A model generated the notes under the pieces. That model searched no databases, was not told the origin of the DNA, and was given only the letters and a program-made list of their open reading frames with translations. Of a stretch of 64,000 bases of DNA, positions 1 to 12,726 are shown piece by piece. Position numbers and translations under genes: made by a program. Positions within the stretch are counted from its first letter, which is position 1, and the number at the start of each line of letters is the position of its first letter. The DNA is taken from contig JASXTE010000008.1 of NCBI GenBank assembly GCA_030280995.1, positions 7,726,212-7,790,211 of the forward strand, written 5' to 3'. The DNA is from Hemileia vastatrix. Its lineage: Eukaryota > Basidiomycota > Pucciniomycetes > Pucciniales > Zaghouaniaceae.

Positions 1-471
1 CTTATACTGTAAGTAAGGATGATTTATACAGTGGATCTTAAGATAATAAAATAAAGATGTAACGGGATTGCTAGTTTAATGCCAATAGTATAGTAAAATA
101 ATAATATTTTTATTTCTTCTCTTCACACTGAACAGTTATCTGTCAAATAAATGATTTAAGTAAATAAATAAATTATTTGTATATGATTGCTTTTATTGTA
201 TGTTATATATATGACATGAATGTATAATAAAAAGATGATCTAACACAACAAAAAAGGAACACCTTTTATAGAAAAAATGAAATACAATGTGAATTTTGTT
301 GAAGTCAACAAAATCAATAATAAATAAGTTAAAATTTTACTATAAAATCAATTTAAAATGAATGGAGAAGAAAAATTGAAGGATTAAGTTAAGTTTTAAT
401 AAAGTGAAATAATTTAATCTTAAGTTTAATAAATTACAAAGTTAAAGTATCTTATCCCTTAACTTCCCAAG
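1..471. other. AT-rich flank, nothing recognised
   Basis: No coding frame, repeat or RNA gene could be supported. The sequence is strongly AT-rich and ends at the 5-bp duplication flanking the first solo LTR. Confidence 0.6.
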
Positions 472-476
472 GAAAC

Positions 477-1269
477 TGTCAAGGGGACCTTTGGTCTAGA
501 AGATTGGTTCAAGGTTTTTACAAGGAAATTTAGGGCTTTATTGAACTCTCAAAGAATAGTACATATTTCTTAATCAAAATGATTGATTTACTCAAATAAA
601 AGAGGTAGTTTTAAAATATTAATATAGATTATAGATTAGAATTACGCTGTTGTAAATACTAAGGTTATAAAATATAGAAATAAGTGTTGTATTGTAATTG
701 TAATAATAAAGTAAGTGATGAAGGAATGTCTTGAAAAGCACAAAGTAAGAGGCCTTTTATAGGCAAAACATGAGGGAATAAAATATACGTAATTTACACC
801 ATCTACTGTAAGAGTGTGAGAAAAAGGATAACAAAGAAAAGGAGTACATATATGACATAAGAAATAAATAAACTGGTACGTCAACAAGGGCATCAAATTT
901 ATTAGCAATAAAGTTTGAGTTCCTTGGACTGTCACAATTGATTACAAAATAATTAATTAATTATATTACTTTCATGGGATTCCAGATCTCTCACTGAGGT
1001 AATATAATTGTTTTAAAGTTTTTTTTATTATAATTTTAATATTAAATTTTATTCCCATTGACTTATACTATTGAGCACAGTGTCAAGGAGTAAAATTGTA
1101 GGGGAAATTTTATTTACACTAATTATTTATACTACTTATTGTACTTAACTAGTTAATTGTAATTAATAATTAAGTAGATAATTAATTATTAGTAAGAAGA
1201 AGGGGCATGGCTTCAACTCAGTAAAATAATCAATTATTTTACTGGTTAAGTCTAGTAGCCTGGCTGACA
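477..1269 (-). repeat. Solo LTR, gypsy family A (E1/E3 type)
   Basis: Read on the minus strand it starts TGTCAGCC at 1269 and ends TTGACA at 477, with high similarity to the E1 LTRs. The 5-bp direct repeat GAAAC is present at 472-476 and 1270-1274, which is the target-site duplication of a complete insertion that later collapsed to one LTR. It faces the E1 element head to head. A hydrophobic 97-codon minus frame inside it is LTR sequence, not a gene. Confidence 0.92.
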
Positions 1270-1298
1270 GAAACACTAAAGGCTCTATCCTTGCTCTC

Positions 1299-2080
1299 TG
1301 TCAGCCAGGCTACTAGACTTACCTGGTAAAATAATTAATTATTTTACTGAGTTGAAGCCAAACCCCTTTTTCTTACTAATAATAAATTATTTACTATTGT
1401 ATTACTTACAACTAACTAGTTAAGTATATTAAGTAGTATAAATAATTAATAAATGTCCCATATATTTTTACTCCCTAACACCGTGCTCAAATAGTATAAG
1501 TTTATTGGGAATAAATATTAATAATAAAATTATAATAAAAAAACTTTAAAATTATTATATTACTTCATTGAGAGATCTGGAATTCTGTGAAAGTAATATA
1601 ATTAATTGATTGTGATGTAACAAATTGTGACAGTCCAAGGAACTCATGCTTTATTACTAATAAAATTGATGCCCTTGTTGATGTACCAATTCATTTATTC
1701 ATATGTCATATATATACTCCTTTTAGTAATATTCTTTCTCACATTCTTACAGTAGATGGTGTAAATTCCTTGTTTTTTATCCCCTCATGTTTTGCCTATA
1801 AAAGGCCCCTTACTTTTGTGCTTTTCAGAACATTCCTTCTATTACTTACTTTTTTATTTACATTTACAATACAACAATTATTTCTATACTTTATAAAATT
1901 AGTATTTACAACATTGTAATTCTAATCTATAATTTATATTAATATTTAAAAAATACCTCTTATTATTTGAGTAAAACAATCAGTTTGATTAAGAAATACG
2001 TACTATACTTTTGAGAGTCCATTGAATCCCTTAAAAACCTCGTAAAACCCTCGAATAAAGATTCTAGACCAAAAGGACAC
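1299..2080 (+). repeat. E1 5' LTR
   Basis: Starts TGTCAGCCAGGC and matches the 3' LTR at 8973-9761. The terminal TTGACA and the first bases of the downstream leader are missing: the LTR runs from GGACAC straight into sequence that in E3 lies about 15 bp inside the leader, so the LTR/primer-site junction carries a small deletion. Confidence 0.88.
1797..1803 (+). promoter_or_regulatory. TATA box of E1 5' LTR
   Basis: TATAAAA followed by GGCCCC, at the same place as TATAAAA in the 3' LTR (9471-9477) and in the E3, E4 and E5 LTRs. It marks the U3 promoter; transcription probably starts 25-35 bp downstream. Confidence 0.7.
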
Positions 2081-2442
2081 CTTCCAGAATTATCAATGGC
2101 ACATCGTGATTTGAGGCCGTAAATCGAAGGGACCATCGGCATTCGAGTACCGATAAGGACGAGAGAGCAACAAAACGACAAACGTCATACGTCATGTGAC
2201 AAATTATTTTGCTGCAAACAGGAATCCAACCATGCTCCAAAAATTAGGTTCATATATTGACAAAACATCGTATATATCCTGGTAATTATTGATATTACTA
2301 TTTGTGGGTCACTTTGCACTCTTCTTCTGCTACGTATTTCCTTTTACTCAGCACTCTGTAAGTGGCATTAATTTGCTCATTTTACAGGGGGAGGTTTCTG
2401 GTAATTTGGAATTAATTTTATTATTATTATTTTTTATTTTTC

Positions 2443-2803
2443 CTAGTTGACAATAATAGAGCAATTGTGTTCTTAGTCCTAGAAGTAATAAAAAACTATA
2501 TTTTAATATTAATTATTATAATTTTCAGTTGACTTTTGTCCTGATAACTTAAATTTTATTTGTTCCAGTTGAAAAATTGTCCTGACAATAATTTTTTCTA
2601 ATTAATAAAATTCATATTTAATTACTTCAGTTGACATTAAGTCCTGGTAGTTAATTAATCAGTTGATGTAAATCCTGATAATAATTATCTTAAAATTATT
2701 AATAAAAATTTTTAATTTATTTCTTCAGTTGATTATTTTATAATCCTGGTTTGAAATTGTTTTGAATTAATAAATTAATTATTATTTAGTTGATTTTTAT
2801 CCT
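2443..2803 (+). other. Array of about seven small leader hairpins (E1)
   Basis: The untranslated leader repeats a unit CAG-TT-GA...TC-CTG, at 2526-2543, 2566-2584, 2628-2646, 2660-2677 and 2726-2748, with a weaker copy at 2787. Each can fold with CAG/CTG and GA/TC paired and TT bulged; the next pair varies in a compensated way (GAC/GTC, GAT/ATC). The first and largest hairpin (2443-2482) has CTAG/CTAG, the TT bulge, GAC/GTC and an inner stem AGAGCA/TGTTCT. Function is unknown; see findings. Confidence 0.65.
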
Positions 2804-2922
2804 AAAAAAGATTTTATTATTAATATTATTATTTTATTTCTTCTAAATAAAAATTAAAAATGAAAACTAATTCATCTTATTGTCTCCTTTCTTCATTTCA
2901 GTTGAATCTTAAAAAAATTACT

Positions 2923-3530
2923 GACCAAAGTGGTTCTGCTGCACATGAAGAGGAACTAGACTTAATTGATTATGATGAGCCTACTTCTGTAAGTTCTCCT
3001 TTAACAAGAAGAATTTCTCAAATTAATAAATACTTTCCCCAAACAGGATGTGGAGATGGAAGAAGTGTAAATCCTAGTAGACACAACTCAGGATCAGGAA
3101 CCTGTAATAAACCCACCAGAAGAACTTCCAAAAGGATTCAGGATAAAAAAGATGCCATTGCCTCAACAGGTAAAGAATCTGTCAACTCACAAAAATGAGC
3201 TAAGGACAGAAAACTTGAGAGTAAGGGCAAGGGTAGATTCTCTGGAAGAAAAGGTGAGAAAGATAGATGCCTTTCTTCAAGAGAAGAGGAAACCTCTTCC
3301 CCCCAGGGATCATCAACAATTGGCTCCTCAGCAGCCAGAGAAAGTGGAAGTGTCCAAGTGGCAGTGGGATTGGTTAAACACTCAGTGGGACTACCTGTCT
3401 CAAAATCAGCATCAGTTGCCACAGGCAGGTCCGTCAAGACCCAACCAAGTCAACTCCACACCTCCTCACCCCTATCAAGGAGGCAGAAGAAGAAGAAAAT
3501 CCAATATGGTCTTGCCCAGAAAACCCTGGT
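2923..3530 (+). pseudogene. E1 N-terminal spliced ORF (accessory/gag leader protein), broken
   Basis: This corresponds to the E5 spliced product at 55543-56224. The E3 start ATG aligns with ATT here (2923), so the start is lost; an upstream in-frame ATG at 2860 exists. The first exon encodes an acidic stretch ending DYDEPTS, followed by a GTAAGT...CAG intron at 2989-3046 (58 nt). Exon 2 opens with DVEM but meets a TAA at 3068-3070. The downstream part (from 3152) is well kept: IKKMPLPQQ, a predicted coiled coil, KWQWDW, HPYQGGRRRRK and a terminal PW at 3532. The overlapping polyprotein frame has a stop at 3196 in this copy. Confidence 0.65.
2989..3046 (+). other. Candidate intron 1 of E1
   Basis: GTAAGT donor and CCAAACAG acceptor, 58 nt apart, at the exact position of the introns in E3, E4 and E5. 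Length is 1 mod 3, so removal moves translation into the overlapping frame. Confidence 0.65.
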
Positions 3531-6500
3531 AAGCCCCTCTATTGATTCTCAAGTGCCATTTCTTGTAGCTGATTCTGCTCCTTCAGGTAAATCTGAGAGG
3601 GAAGAAGAAACCTTGAGACCAGTAGAGGCTGGGAGCAGCAGACAAATAACTCATGTATCTAATCCTTTACTTTTAATTGATACTTCAATGATTAACCCTG
3701 ATATGGCTGTAATTGATGAAACTCTTGACCCTGAGTTTTATGAGAGTCTGGAAATTTACTCTGTTTCCTTATTGAGAAACACTCCAGATGTAGCAAAGAT
3801 TAATGATGAGTACTTGAGAGATATTATCACAAAACAGAATCATATTATGAACAATATGCTATTAACTCAGAATTTTAATGGTTTATTAACTGAGAAAGGG
3901 TATCAATCCTTAAGGAGTGAATTGCAGAAAGTCTCTGATGAATTGTTAAATTATAAGGCAACTCATGAAATGAAGGTTGCTTTGTGGCAAAATATCAAAA
4001 ATGATTTGTCCAAATTAAAAGACACTGTATCTATCTGTTGTGAAGAGCTGGAGATAGACAAGATGAATCTGAAGAGATTGAATGACTATTATTCATCTTT
4101 TCAAAATAATAATCAGTTATCTTTTGCAACTATCAATGAGAGTTTATCTAGTCTTCCAAGAATGAAAGCAAGACTAACAACCATTGAAGAGAAATTGAAC
4201 TCATTGTTGAATGACCAGAAATATTCTGACATTTCTTTAAAGGAACATATAGTGCAGGATGCTCAAATATTAACTGTGGCTAGTTCATCTAAAGTAAAAA
4301 TAGTTCCAGAAATACCTGTTTATACCACTGAGTTTCCATCAAAAATTGATGATGAACCAGGATCTTCAACAGAAGGATTGCACAATGAGATTACAGCCCA
4401 ATTAGAGAAGTTACAGCTGATTCTTACTCAGAAACAAGCTAGTACTAAGGAGACTCCTTCAAATCAAAAGAATTGGCCAAAACTTGACCAATATCCAACA
4501 TTTGATGGTGATTCTTCTTCTGATTGGCAACAATTTATTTGAAGAATTGATAAATTGAAAAACTCTTACAAACTCCCAGATGAGGAATTTGTGTCTAAGT
4601 TAATTTCTTTATTTACCAATGTAGCCCTTATGTGGTATGAATCTGTCCTATTAGATGGGAATGATTACTCATGGGAAGATTGGAAGAAATTAATTAAAGC
4701 ACAATTTGGGGGCTCCAAGTTTAGGATGGCTCAACAAAGGCAGTATCAGGAAACTAAATATAGTTCTTCTACTGATAAACCTATTGAGTTCTTAATGAAA
4801 CCTGTTAAAATCTTAAGAGCTATGGACCCAAAAATGGAGTTTGAGTTATGGAAGGACAGGATCCTTTATAAATTACCAATGTCTTTGAGAGACTTGATAG
4901 TGGCTAGGACTGAGATCACCAGAGAACCTTCTTCTTTCATCAATACTTGTAATGAGATTCTTTTAAACAACAAGTATGATGCCAGAAGATTCATTCCTAG
5001 AACCACTTGGGAAAAACCCTCAACTTTTCAACAGAAACCTCTGGAAAAGGTTGGGAAGCCTTCTGCCCCTGTTGCACCTAAAAAGTAAGCAACAAACACT
5101 TGTTTCAAGTGCAACAAACCTTGGCAGAAGGGCCATGTTTGTGAAAAGAAGATAAATCTTGTAGAACAAACAGAGGAGCATACTGATGAAACAGTAGCAC
5201 TGGATGATACTTCAAGTGATTGTTCCAGCAATATTTCATATGAATCTCTACAAGAAATCTTGATGCTGGAAGAGGATATCCATTATTTAAATACTATTGA
5301 TATTGATAATAATGATTTATCTACAGTTGAAGATGCTGAGATCATAAAGAACATTGAGGATAGCACAATTTTTATTGCCCCTCTCAAGGCACCAGTCTTG
5401 ATCAATGGAACCAGCATTGAATTTGTTTTGGATTCGGGAGCTGGAGGAAGTGTAGTATCTGAAAGAGCACTTGCTTCAGTAGATCAAGACTATAAATCAA
5501 AACTAATGCCTATCATTTCTGAAAATTGGAGAGGATATGGCTCTGTTTTGTCCCCCATTGGTAAATACAAAGCCACAGTGTTTTTTAAATATAACCATGG
5601 TTTTGCAAAAGCTATTTGTGATTTTGTTGTCATGAAAAATGATAAATTAAGCAATTGGTTTATTGTAGGGAATGATATTTTAACCAAGTATGTCATAAAG
5701 CTGGATCCTTCCAACCAATGTTTCACAATGGGGATGAATGGGAAGAGAAAATTTAAGATTTCCTCCCCTAAAAAATTATTAAAACCAGAATTGAAAACAT
5801 GTAATTCTGTAATTCAATATAAAGGAAGATCTACAAAAGAAATGCATGCCCTTATTTCTGAAATTGACAATGCTTCTTTAAGAGAACAACTTTCTGGTGA
5901 GGATAAAGATTCCATCATTAACTTGATAAAGTCTTTTCCTATGGCCTTTGCTCATGGGTCACATGAACTGGGATTAGTTAAAGAGGAAATGAAACTTTCA
6001 TTGTCTGGTCCATTAACTGATATACCACCTAGTTTAAAGAAGAAGCCTTATCCTGCTTCTCCCACAAAGAGAAAAGATATTGAAGACAATATCTCTACCC
6101 TTTTAAAAATGAATATTATTGAAAAGGTAGTTGAAACACCAAAATATTGTGTTATCTCACCTGTCCTAATTTCTTATGAGAAAGATAAATCCAGGTTATG
6201 TGGTGATTATAGAGCACTAAATACTTATACTGTTGATGATATCTACCCTTTACCAAGAATTAGCTCTATACATGCTACTTTACAGGGTGCTAAATATACC
6301 AGCTGTCTGGATGGTAACAAGGGATATCACCAGGTACCTGTTGAGAAAAATTCTTAGAATTTTCTGATGATTTCTACTCATATGGGTATTTATAAGTATA
6401 TTAGGATGCCTTTTGGCCCTAAAAATTCCCCTTCAGTTTTCCAAAAAGTCATGGATAACACATTCCAGCAAGAGATAATTGAAGGATGGCTGATGGTTTA

Positions 6501-8938
6501 TATTGATGATATCATTATATTCTCAAAAACATTTGAGGACCATCTTAACCACCTGTGTAAAGTGTTCCAGAAAATGGATGAAATAAATATGACACTTGCT
6601 TTGAAGAAATGTAAATTTGGTTTCCATTCTTTTAAAGTTCTTGGTCATGTTGTTTCAGGCTTACAGATATGTGTTGACCAAAACAAAGTGGCAGCCATAC
6701 AACAGGTTAAGGCTCCTACTACAGTTAAGGAGCTCCAGAGTTTTTTGAGAATTTGTGGATACTATAGACAGTACATTAAAAATTAACAAGTCATAGCTTT
6801 ACCCCTTACCCAATTAACTAGAAAGGATGTTGCTTTTGTCCGGAATAGTGAAAGACAAAGAGCCTTTGACACTATGAAACACTGTTTGATGTCAGCACCA
6901 ATTCTTGCTTTACCTGACATTAATCAACCATTTGTTTTGTACACTTATGCCAGTTTAATTGGTCTTGGTGCTGCCCTCCATCACAAATAAGTGATAAATG
7001 ATAAATTTTCAGAAGTAGTAATTTGTTATATTTCAAGAACCTTGAGAAATAGTGAATTGAAATATGGTGCTACTCAATTGGAATGTTTAGCTGTAGTGTG
7101 GGCTCTAGAGAAGCTACATTATTACCTAGATGACCAGAAATTTGAACTTGTCACTGACTGCAGTGCAGTTAAATCCCTTTTAAACTTGAAAACACCTAAC
7201 AGACATATGTTCAGATGGCAGTTGGCTGTTCAAGAATACAGAGGAAGAATGACAATAATTCATAGGGCTGGTATTGTTCACTCAAATGTGGATATGTTAT
7301 CAAGGTTACCTTTACCAAATGATGACTCTAATCCTGTTTATGATCCTGAATATGAAATTATTCATATTTATGGGATATATGTGGTTGATATGGAGGAAGA
7401 GCTATTACAGCTTATTCTGGATTCATATGATAAGGACTCTGACTTAAAAAAGTTATGCACCATATTAAATGGTCCAAAGAATGCTTCAATACAAGAATTA
7501 ATTAAAACCCTTCCACCAAAGTACCAGAAGGATTTGGAAAAAGATAAATTTTCTATAGATGAAGGATATCTATTATAGAAGGAAGTTGAGTAATGTTATT
7601 TTTATTCCTCCTTCTATGAGAGAAATCATCTTGAAAATTTGTCATGATGACATATTAGCTGGACATTTTTATCTTGAAAAAACAATGATCAGAATTAAGA
7701 ACACTGCTTTTTGGGTTAATATGTCTGAAGACACAAAATTATATGTTGAATCTTGTGATTCTTGCCAAAAATCAAAAAGATTGACTGGTAAAAGAGCAGG
7801 ATTAATGCAACATATTAAACCTCCTGATGCACCATGGCAGATAATAAAAATGGATTTTGTAACAGGATTAACTATTGCTGGAAAAGACAGTTATAACTCT
7901 TGTTGGGTTATTGTGGACAGATTCACTAAAATGTGTAAATTTATCCCTACCCACAAGGATGTTTCCACTAAAGAATTAGCTTTCTTATGGTGGTCTCATA
8001 TGCTTAATACTGCTGGTTTTCCTAAAGCCATAATCTCTGACAGAGACCCTAAATTTACTTCTGAATTTTGGATGTCTCTGATGGATGTTTGTGGTTGTGA
8101 TCTGAAACTTTCTACTGCCCATCATCCATAGACTGACGGCTTAGCTGAAAGAATGATTCAGACTTTAGAGGACATGATAAGAAGGTATTGTGCCTTTGGC
8201 CTTGAGTATAAAGATAATGACAGATTCACTCATGATTGGGTTACTTTACTTCCTGGGTTGGAATTTGCTTATAATAGCACTGTTCATTCTGCTACTCAAA
8301 GAAAGCCTTTTGAGCTCTGGCTTGGATATGTTCCAAATACTCCTGCCCAAATTCTCAATAACAAAATACCTAAATTGGATATACATCCTGGTGTAAAGTC
8401 TTTTCTTCAAATGCAACAACTGTGCAGAAATCATGCTCAACAATGTATTGAAAAATCATTTGAATATGAGAAGAAGAGATGGGACAAATCCCATAAAGAA
8501 TACACTTTTAAAAAGGGTGATGAAGTGTTGATTTCTACATTCCAATTCAATTTACAAGGTAATAACAAATTGAAAGATCCATTTGTTGGTACATTTGTTG
8601 TCAGAAGAATGATTGGAGATAATGCAGTTGAGGTTATTTTGTATTCTCCATATGACAGAAATCATCCTGTTTTTCTAATATCTCTTCTGAAACCTTACAC
8701 ATCCAATAGTGATTTATTTCCAAAGAGGAGGGGAAGACCAAAGAAAACCCCAAATGAGATCACTGAAACAGCAGAAATTGAAAAAATTCTAAATGACAGA
8801 ATATTCACTGCTGAAAAAGGTACAGAATACTTATTGAGATTCAAGAATAAATCATCTGAATATGATTCTTGGATACCTGGGAAGGAGATATCTTATCTTC
8901 CTACTCTACTAAAAAAGTATACAAATAAAAATTCATAG
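3358..8938 (+). pseudogene. E1 gag-pol polyprotein, degenerate
   Basis: Capsid-like gag lies at about 4468-5000 (NWPKLDQYPTFDGD), a zinc knuckle around 5100-5145, protease LDSGAGG near 5432, RT with YIDD at 6499-6510, RNase H at about 6900-7300, HHCC integrase from 7640, a KRRGRPKK AT-hook near 8725 and a chromodomain at about 8780-8930. In-frame stops occur at 4540, 5086, 6355, 6784, 6988 and 8129, and a 2-nt deletion near 7575 shifts the frame. Three of the stops are CAG or CAA changed to TAG or TAA by C-to-T; this may reflect deamination, but the number is small. The RNase H segment has also lost its first catalytic Asp (TAT for GAT near 6947). No product is expected. Confidence 0.93.
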
Positions 8939-8960
8939 CATTTTTTTTATTGTTTTTTTT

Positions 8961-8972
8961 AGAGTGAGGAAG
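8961..8972 (+). promoter_or_regulatory. E1 polypurine tract
   Basis: AGAGTGAGGAAG lies directly before the 3' LTR and follows a T-rich box, as in E5 (61732-61743). It is the expected plus-strand DNA primer. Confidence 0.75.
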
Positions 8973-9761
8973 TGTCAGAAGGGCTACTAGACTTACCCGG
9001 TAAAATAATTAATTATTTTACTGAGTTGAAGCCACACCCCTTTTTCTTACTAATAATAAATTATTTACTATTGTATTACTTACAACTAACTAGTTAAGTA
9101 TATTAAGTAGTATAAATAATTAATAAATGTCCCATACATTTTTACTCCCTAACACCGTGCTCAAATAGTATAAGTTTATTGGGAATAAAAATTAATAATA
9201 AAATTATAATAAAAAAACTTTAAAATTATTATATTACTTCATTGAGAGATCTGGAATTCTGTGAAAGTAATATAATTAATTGATTGTGATGTAACAAATT
9301 GTGACAGTCCAAGGAACTCATGCTTTATTACTAATAAAATTGATGCCCTTGTTGACGTACCAATTCATTTATTCATATGTCATATATATACTATTTTTAC
9401 TCATCTTCTTTCTCACATTCTTACAGTAGATGGTTTAAATTCCGTTTTTTTTATCTCCTCAAGTTTTGCCTATAAAAGGCCCCTTACTTTGGTGCTTTTC
9501 AGGACATTCCTTTGATTACTTACTTTTTTATTTACATTTACAATACAACAATTATTTCTATACTTTATAACATTAGTATTTACAACATTGTAATTCTAAT
9601 CTATAAGTTATATTAATATTTAAAAACTACCTCTTATTATTTGAGTAAAACAATCAGTTTGATTAAGAAATATGTATTATACTTTTGAGAGTCCATTGAA
9701 TCCCTTAAAAGCCTCGTAAAACCCTTGAATAAAGCTTCTAGACCAAAAGGACCCCTTGACA
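8973..9761 (+). repeat. E1 3' LTR
   Basis: 789 bp, TGTCAG...TTGACA, with TATAAAA at 9471-9477. It is followed by CTCTC, the same five bases that precede the 5' LTR. Confidence 0.93.
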
Positions 9762-9766
9762 CTCTC

Positions 9767-10057
9767 CCTCACCCCCCCATAGCCAGCTTCAAGCAAGGTC
9801 TGAGTCCCAGTAATTACATGGACTTAGATCTACAACTTTCCATAGGTTTTATTTTTTTAATTCAATTAATTTTATAAAAATGAAATAAAATTTTAATTAA
9901 ATAAAAATGTTTTCTTAAATTAAAATAAACAACTTAAAGCTACAAAATAAATTGCAATATAGTTATTGAATATAGCTACACAGTATAATACTTAAAGATT
10001 TTGAAATATTAGTTTTAAAATATTTAAATATTTAAGTAATTTAGTAATACATTTAAT
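9767..10057. other. AT-rich spacer, nothing recognised
   Basis: About 290 bp between the E1 duplication and the first MITE. No coding frame or recognisable repeat was seen. Confidence 0.5.
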
Positions 10058-11762
10058 GGGGGGTATCAAAGTTAGAAATGTGTAATTATTTAAAAGGTAT
10101 TTCACAACACAAAAAGAGAGCCACAAAATTGACATTAATTATTAGTAAAAATGTCAGGCTAAGATCAACTAAAAGGACATGAACTAGCTTAAAAAGTCTG
10201 TGTCTAGAAGATTTATATGGTTCTATATGAATACTGTAATATAAATCCAACAAATAGTAAAATATAATCCAAAATAAAGGTCTCAGTAATACAATTCTCA
10301 CTAATTTTATATATGGCTTACAATCTTTTTAGTTGGTAGAAAAATAGATTTTTATTATTCAAATACTATTCAAAAGACTCTATAAGGGCTAATTGATATG
10401 TATTGTAATTTATTTGGCTATATGGTTTAAATTGTAATGATAAAGAACATAGAAACAAGACCCAAAAAACCTCCTCCCTTTATACACAATGAGTTCTCCA
10501 ATGAATCCCTTGATTTACCAGTCCAATACACAGTTAATAACGCCTCCATCCAACTAATAGACATATCCATCAACCTCCCCAGTGATCCATACCATAATTA
10601 GAAGAATAACAACCGCCAAAATGCTGTAACAATAGGGAAAATCCATCAAAATTAAAGAATAAGTTAAAAAGAGAGTATATGCGTATTATACATCAATATA
10701 AAATACTAAAGGGGGAATTTTAAGGTTAAAAATAGCTTAATATTAAGGGGGATTCACTGTAGAAATGATGGGGCTAATCCTGACATTATACTACGTGAAA
10801 TCCCCATTCAAAAATGACCAAAATTGACTGAGAAACCACCTAGAAACCCAAAAAAGAGTGTGAGATGTGGGGTAACTACATGCAGTCCTTGGAAGGCGCT
10901 TGCATGGGTAAATCCTTGACTAATTTTAGGCGAATTTAAGCGTGGTGATGAAATAAGACACCAAGAATGAGGTTATTAATAAAATTAGTGCATATAAAGA
11001 GGGTCAATGCATTATTAATTAAGCTAGGACACTAAATAAGCACCTCTCGCCTATTTTAGCGTGTTTCCCCACAGTGAACATAGAATGTGGGGTAATTATA
11101 GTGTGAAAAAGATAACTTTGCTAAAAATGAAGCTATTCACATGGGAAAAATGCAGGCAGTATGTGGCCAGTACACAGAAGCCATTTATGGCATAAAAAAC
11201 ACCAAATTTGAAAAGTGTTATTTTTATGCATTTAAGTAGCCAAATCAATAGTCCTAAATGAGACAAATTGAACTGTCAAAGCACAATTTTAATATTCTCA
11301 AATTTATAGCGCATATAATCAACTTTTAAGTGAAATAAAGCGCATTTCTTGTTTTTTGCATAAAACAATGAAAATAACAGTTTTAAGTGTACTTAAAAAT
11401 TATATAGCCTTATAATTAAGGCTCCTAAGATTACCCTAAAATATCCCAACTTAATATCAAGTACATAAGACTTATAAAAGGTGGATATATGCGTGTATAT
11501 AAGGTGTTATAATGGCATTTTTTGTGTATTATCATAATTTTACTTATGTATACTGTTTGTGTACTCTCATTTATTGTTCCCATGTATAGTTCATGTGTTT
11601 AACATAACTTATAAGTACTTTTTACTCAGTCCTGGGGATATACAGGCTGACAAAAAAGGTGTTTTTGGGGCACAATATGGCATATTTTAAATAATACTCA
11701 TGGTTGATTTGGTTGAAAAAAGAGGTATTGTAATATGGAAGATTTCTAACTTTGATAACCCC
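10058..11762. mobile_element. MITE copy 1, split by a solo LTR
   Basis: The ends (GGGGGTATCAAAGTTAGAAAT at the left, its degenerate inverse at the right) and the interior match the intact 199-bp MITE at 16204-16402. A 1501-bp solo LTR (10152-11652) interrupts it. It has no coding capacity. Confidence 0.85.
10152..11652 (-). repeat. Solo LTR, gypsy family B (E4 type)
   Basis: On the minus strand it begins TGTCAGCCTG with CAGGACTGAG just inside and ends AGCCTGACA, like the 1492-bp E4 LTRs. Flanking AAAAA at 10147-10151 and 11653-11657 is the likely target-site duplication, though a homopolymer is weak evidence alone. It is much more diverged than the E4 LTRs. Confidence 0.88.
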
Positions 11763-12390
11763 TAATAAGGCCAGTTTTACTATGTTAAATAAGTTACTGG
11801 CTGGAAGATAGCCTCAATTCTTTTTGTGGGTATAGAAGCTAATAATGCTTTTTAAAAAATCTTTTTGAATATCAGTTCAAGTATTAGTTTTGTTTTACCT
11901 CATACTTTCTCAATTGTATTAATGTCATGGAATTACATTAAAGAAAATTAAATAGGGGGTGTCAAACATCAGCATATACACTATTCAAGCATGCCACAAA
12001 AAAGGTACCAAGTAAGTTATTTTAATTTAAAGTACACCTTCCAAGGACAGGTGGACTTCAACAGTGTGTTTATCCCTTAAAATGCCATACATTGGGTACA
12101 TCCAAGCCTTTCAAGCACTCCATACCCTTATCTTGATTAGTCAGCACCAGGTACACACTCACCCATAACCTTAAATTTTTCTTCACCTAATCCTTAGGGG
12201 CTAATTTACACATGCACAGTACACTGTGTATCAAGTCTCAAGGCCCCCATAACATCAAAATCCAACCCTTAATTACTCCCATCCTTAATAACTCCCATAC
12301 TTGATTACTACCACCCTTTATTAATCCCACCCTTGATTACTCCCACCCTTGATTACTCCCACCATTATTTTTCTCCCCAAAAAACTAACA
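11763..12390. other. Spacer with short tandem repeats
   Basis: No gene. At 12261-12363 a unit of about 16-17 bp resembling CCCACCCTTGATTACT is repeated roughly six times with divergence. At about 11956 AGGGGGTGTCA resembles the ends of the Harbinger element and MITEs, but no partner end was found. Confidence 0.5.
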
Positions 12391-12726
12391 TGCTGTGGCA
12401 TATAAGCTTGGATAAAGCCTTTGCTCACAATATTTGGTGTTGTTTTGGTATTTAGGTCAACTTTGGGGATGACAGGTGTCTTAAAAATTGGTCTATCATT
12501 GTTTTTTGAATTTTCTGATTATCTGGGCTTAATATTAGGATCATAGAAATGTGGCTATTACCATTGGATATTCCTGGTTTTTTTCTATACTTGATGCTTT
12601 GATGATATTTTTGTGGTTCTGGGTTTCATGCCCTCATTAGTTCATCTTTCATTTTTTGTATAATTGTTTATTTTTGGTTTTTTGCATTTTACAGGCTAGG
12701 TTTAGCACTTAGGCTTAAGTTTTTAG

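Larger units (their letters stand above)
1299..9761 (+). mobile_element. E1: full-length but decayed Ty3/gypsy chromovirus
   Basis: Two LTRs of about 789 bp enclose a 6.9-kb internal region with gag, protease, RT, RNase H, integrase and chromodomain in Ty3/gypsy order. CTCTC at 1294-1298 and 9762-9766 is the target-site duplication. At least six in-frame stops, one frameshift and a lost start codon show it is dead. It is the closest relative of E3 in this window. Confidence 0.95.

Noticed and set aside
6355..8131. RIP-like mutation in E1 and E3
   Set aside because: Several stops are C-to-T or G-to-A, but others are not, and too few sites were counted to claim a directed process.
12261..12363. 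Possible CRISPR-like regular repeat
   Set aside because: Units are adjacent with no unique spacers, and the host is eukaryotic.
11956..12390. A further Harbinger left end starting AGGGGGTGTCA
   Set aside because: No matching inverted end or coding similarity was found; kept only as a note in the spacer entry.
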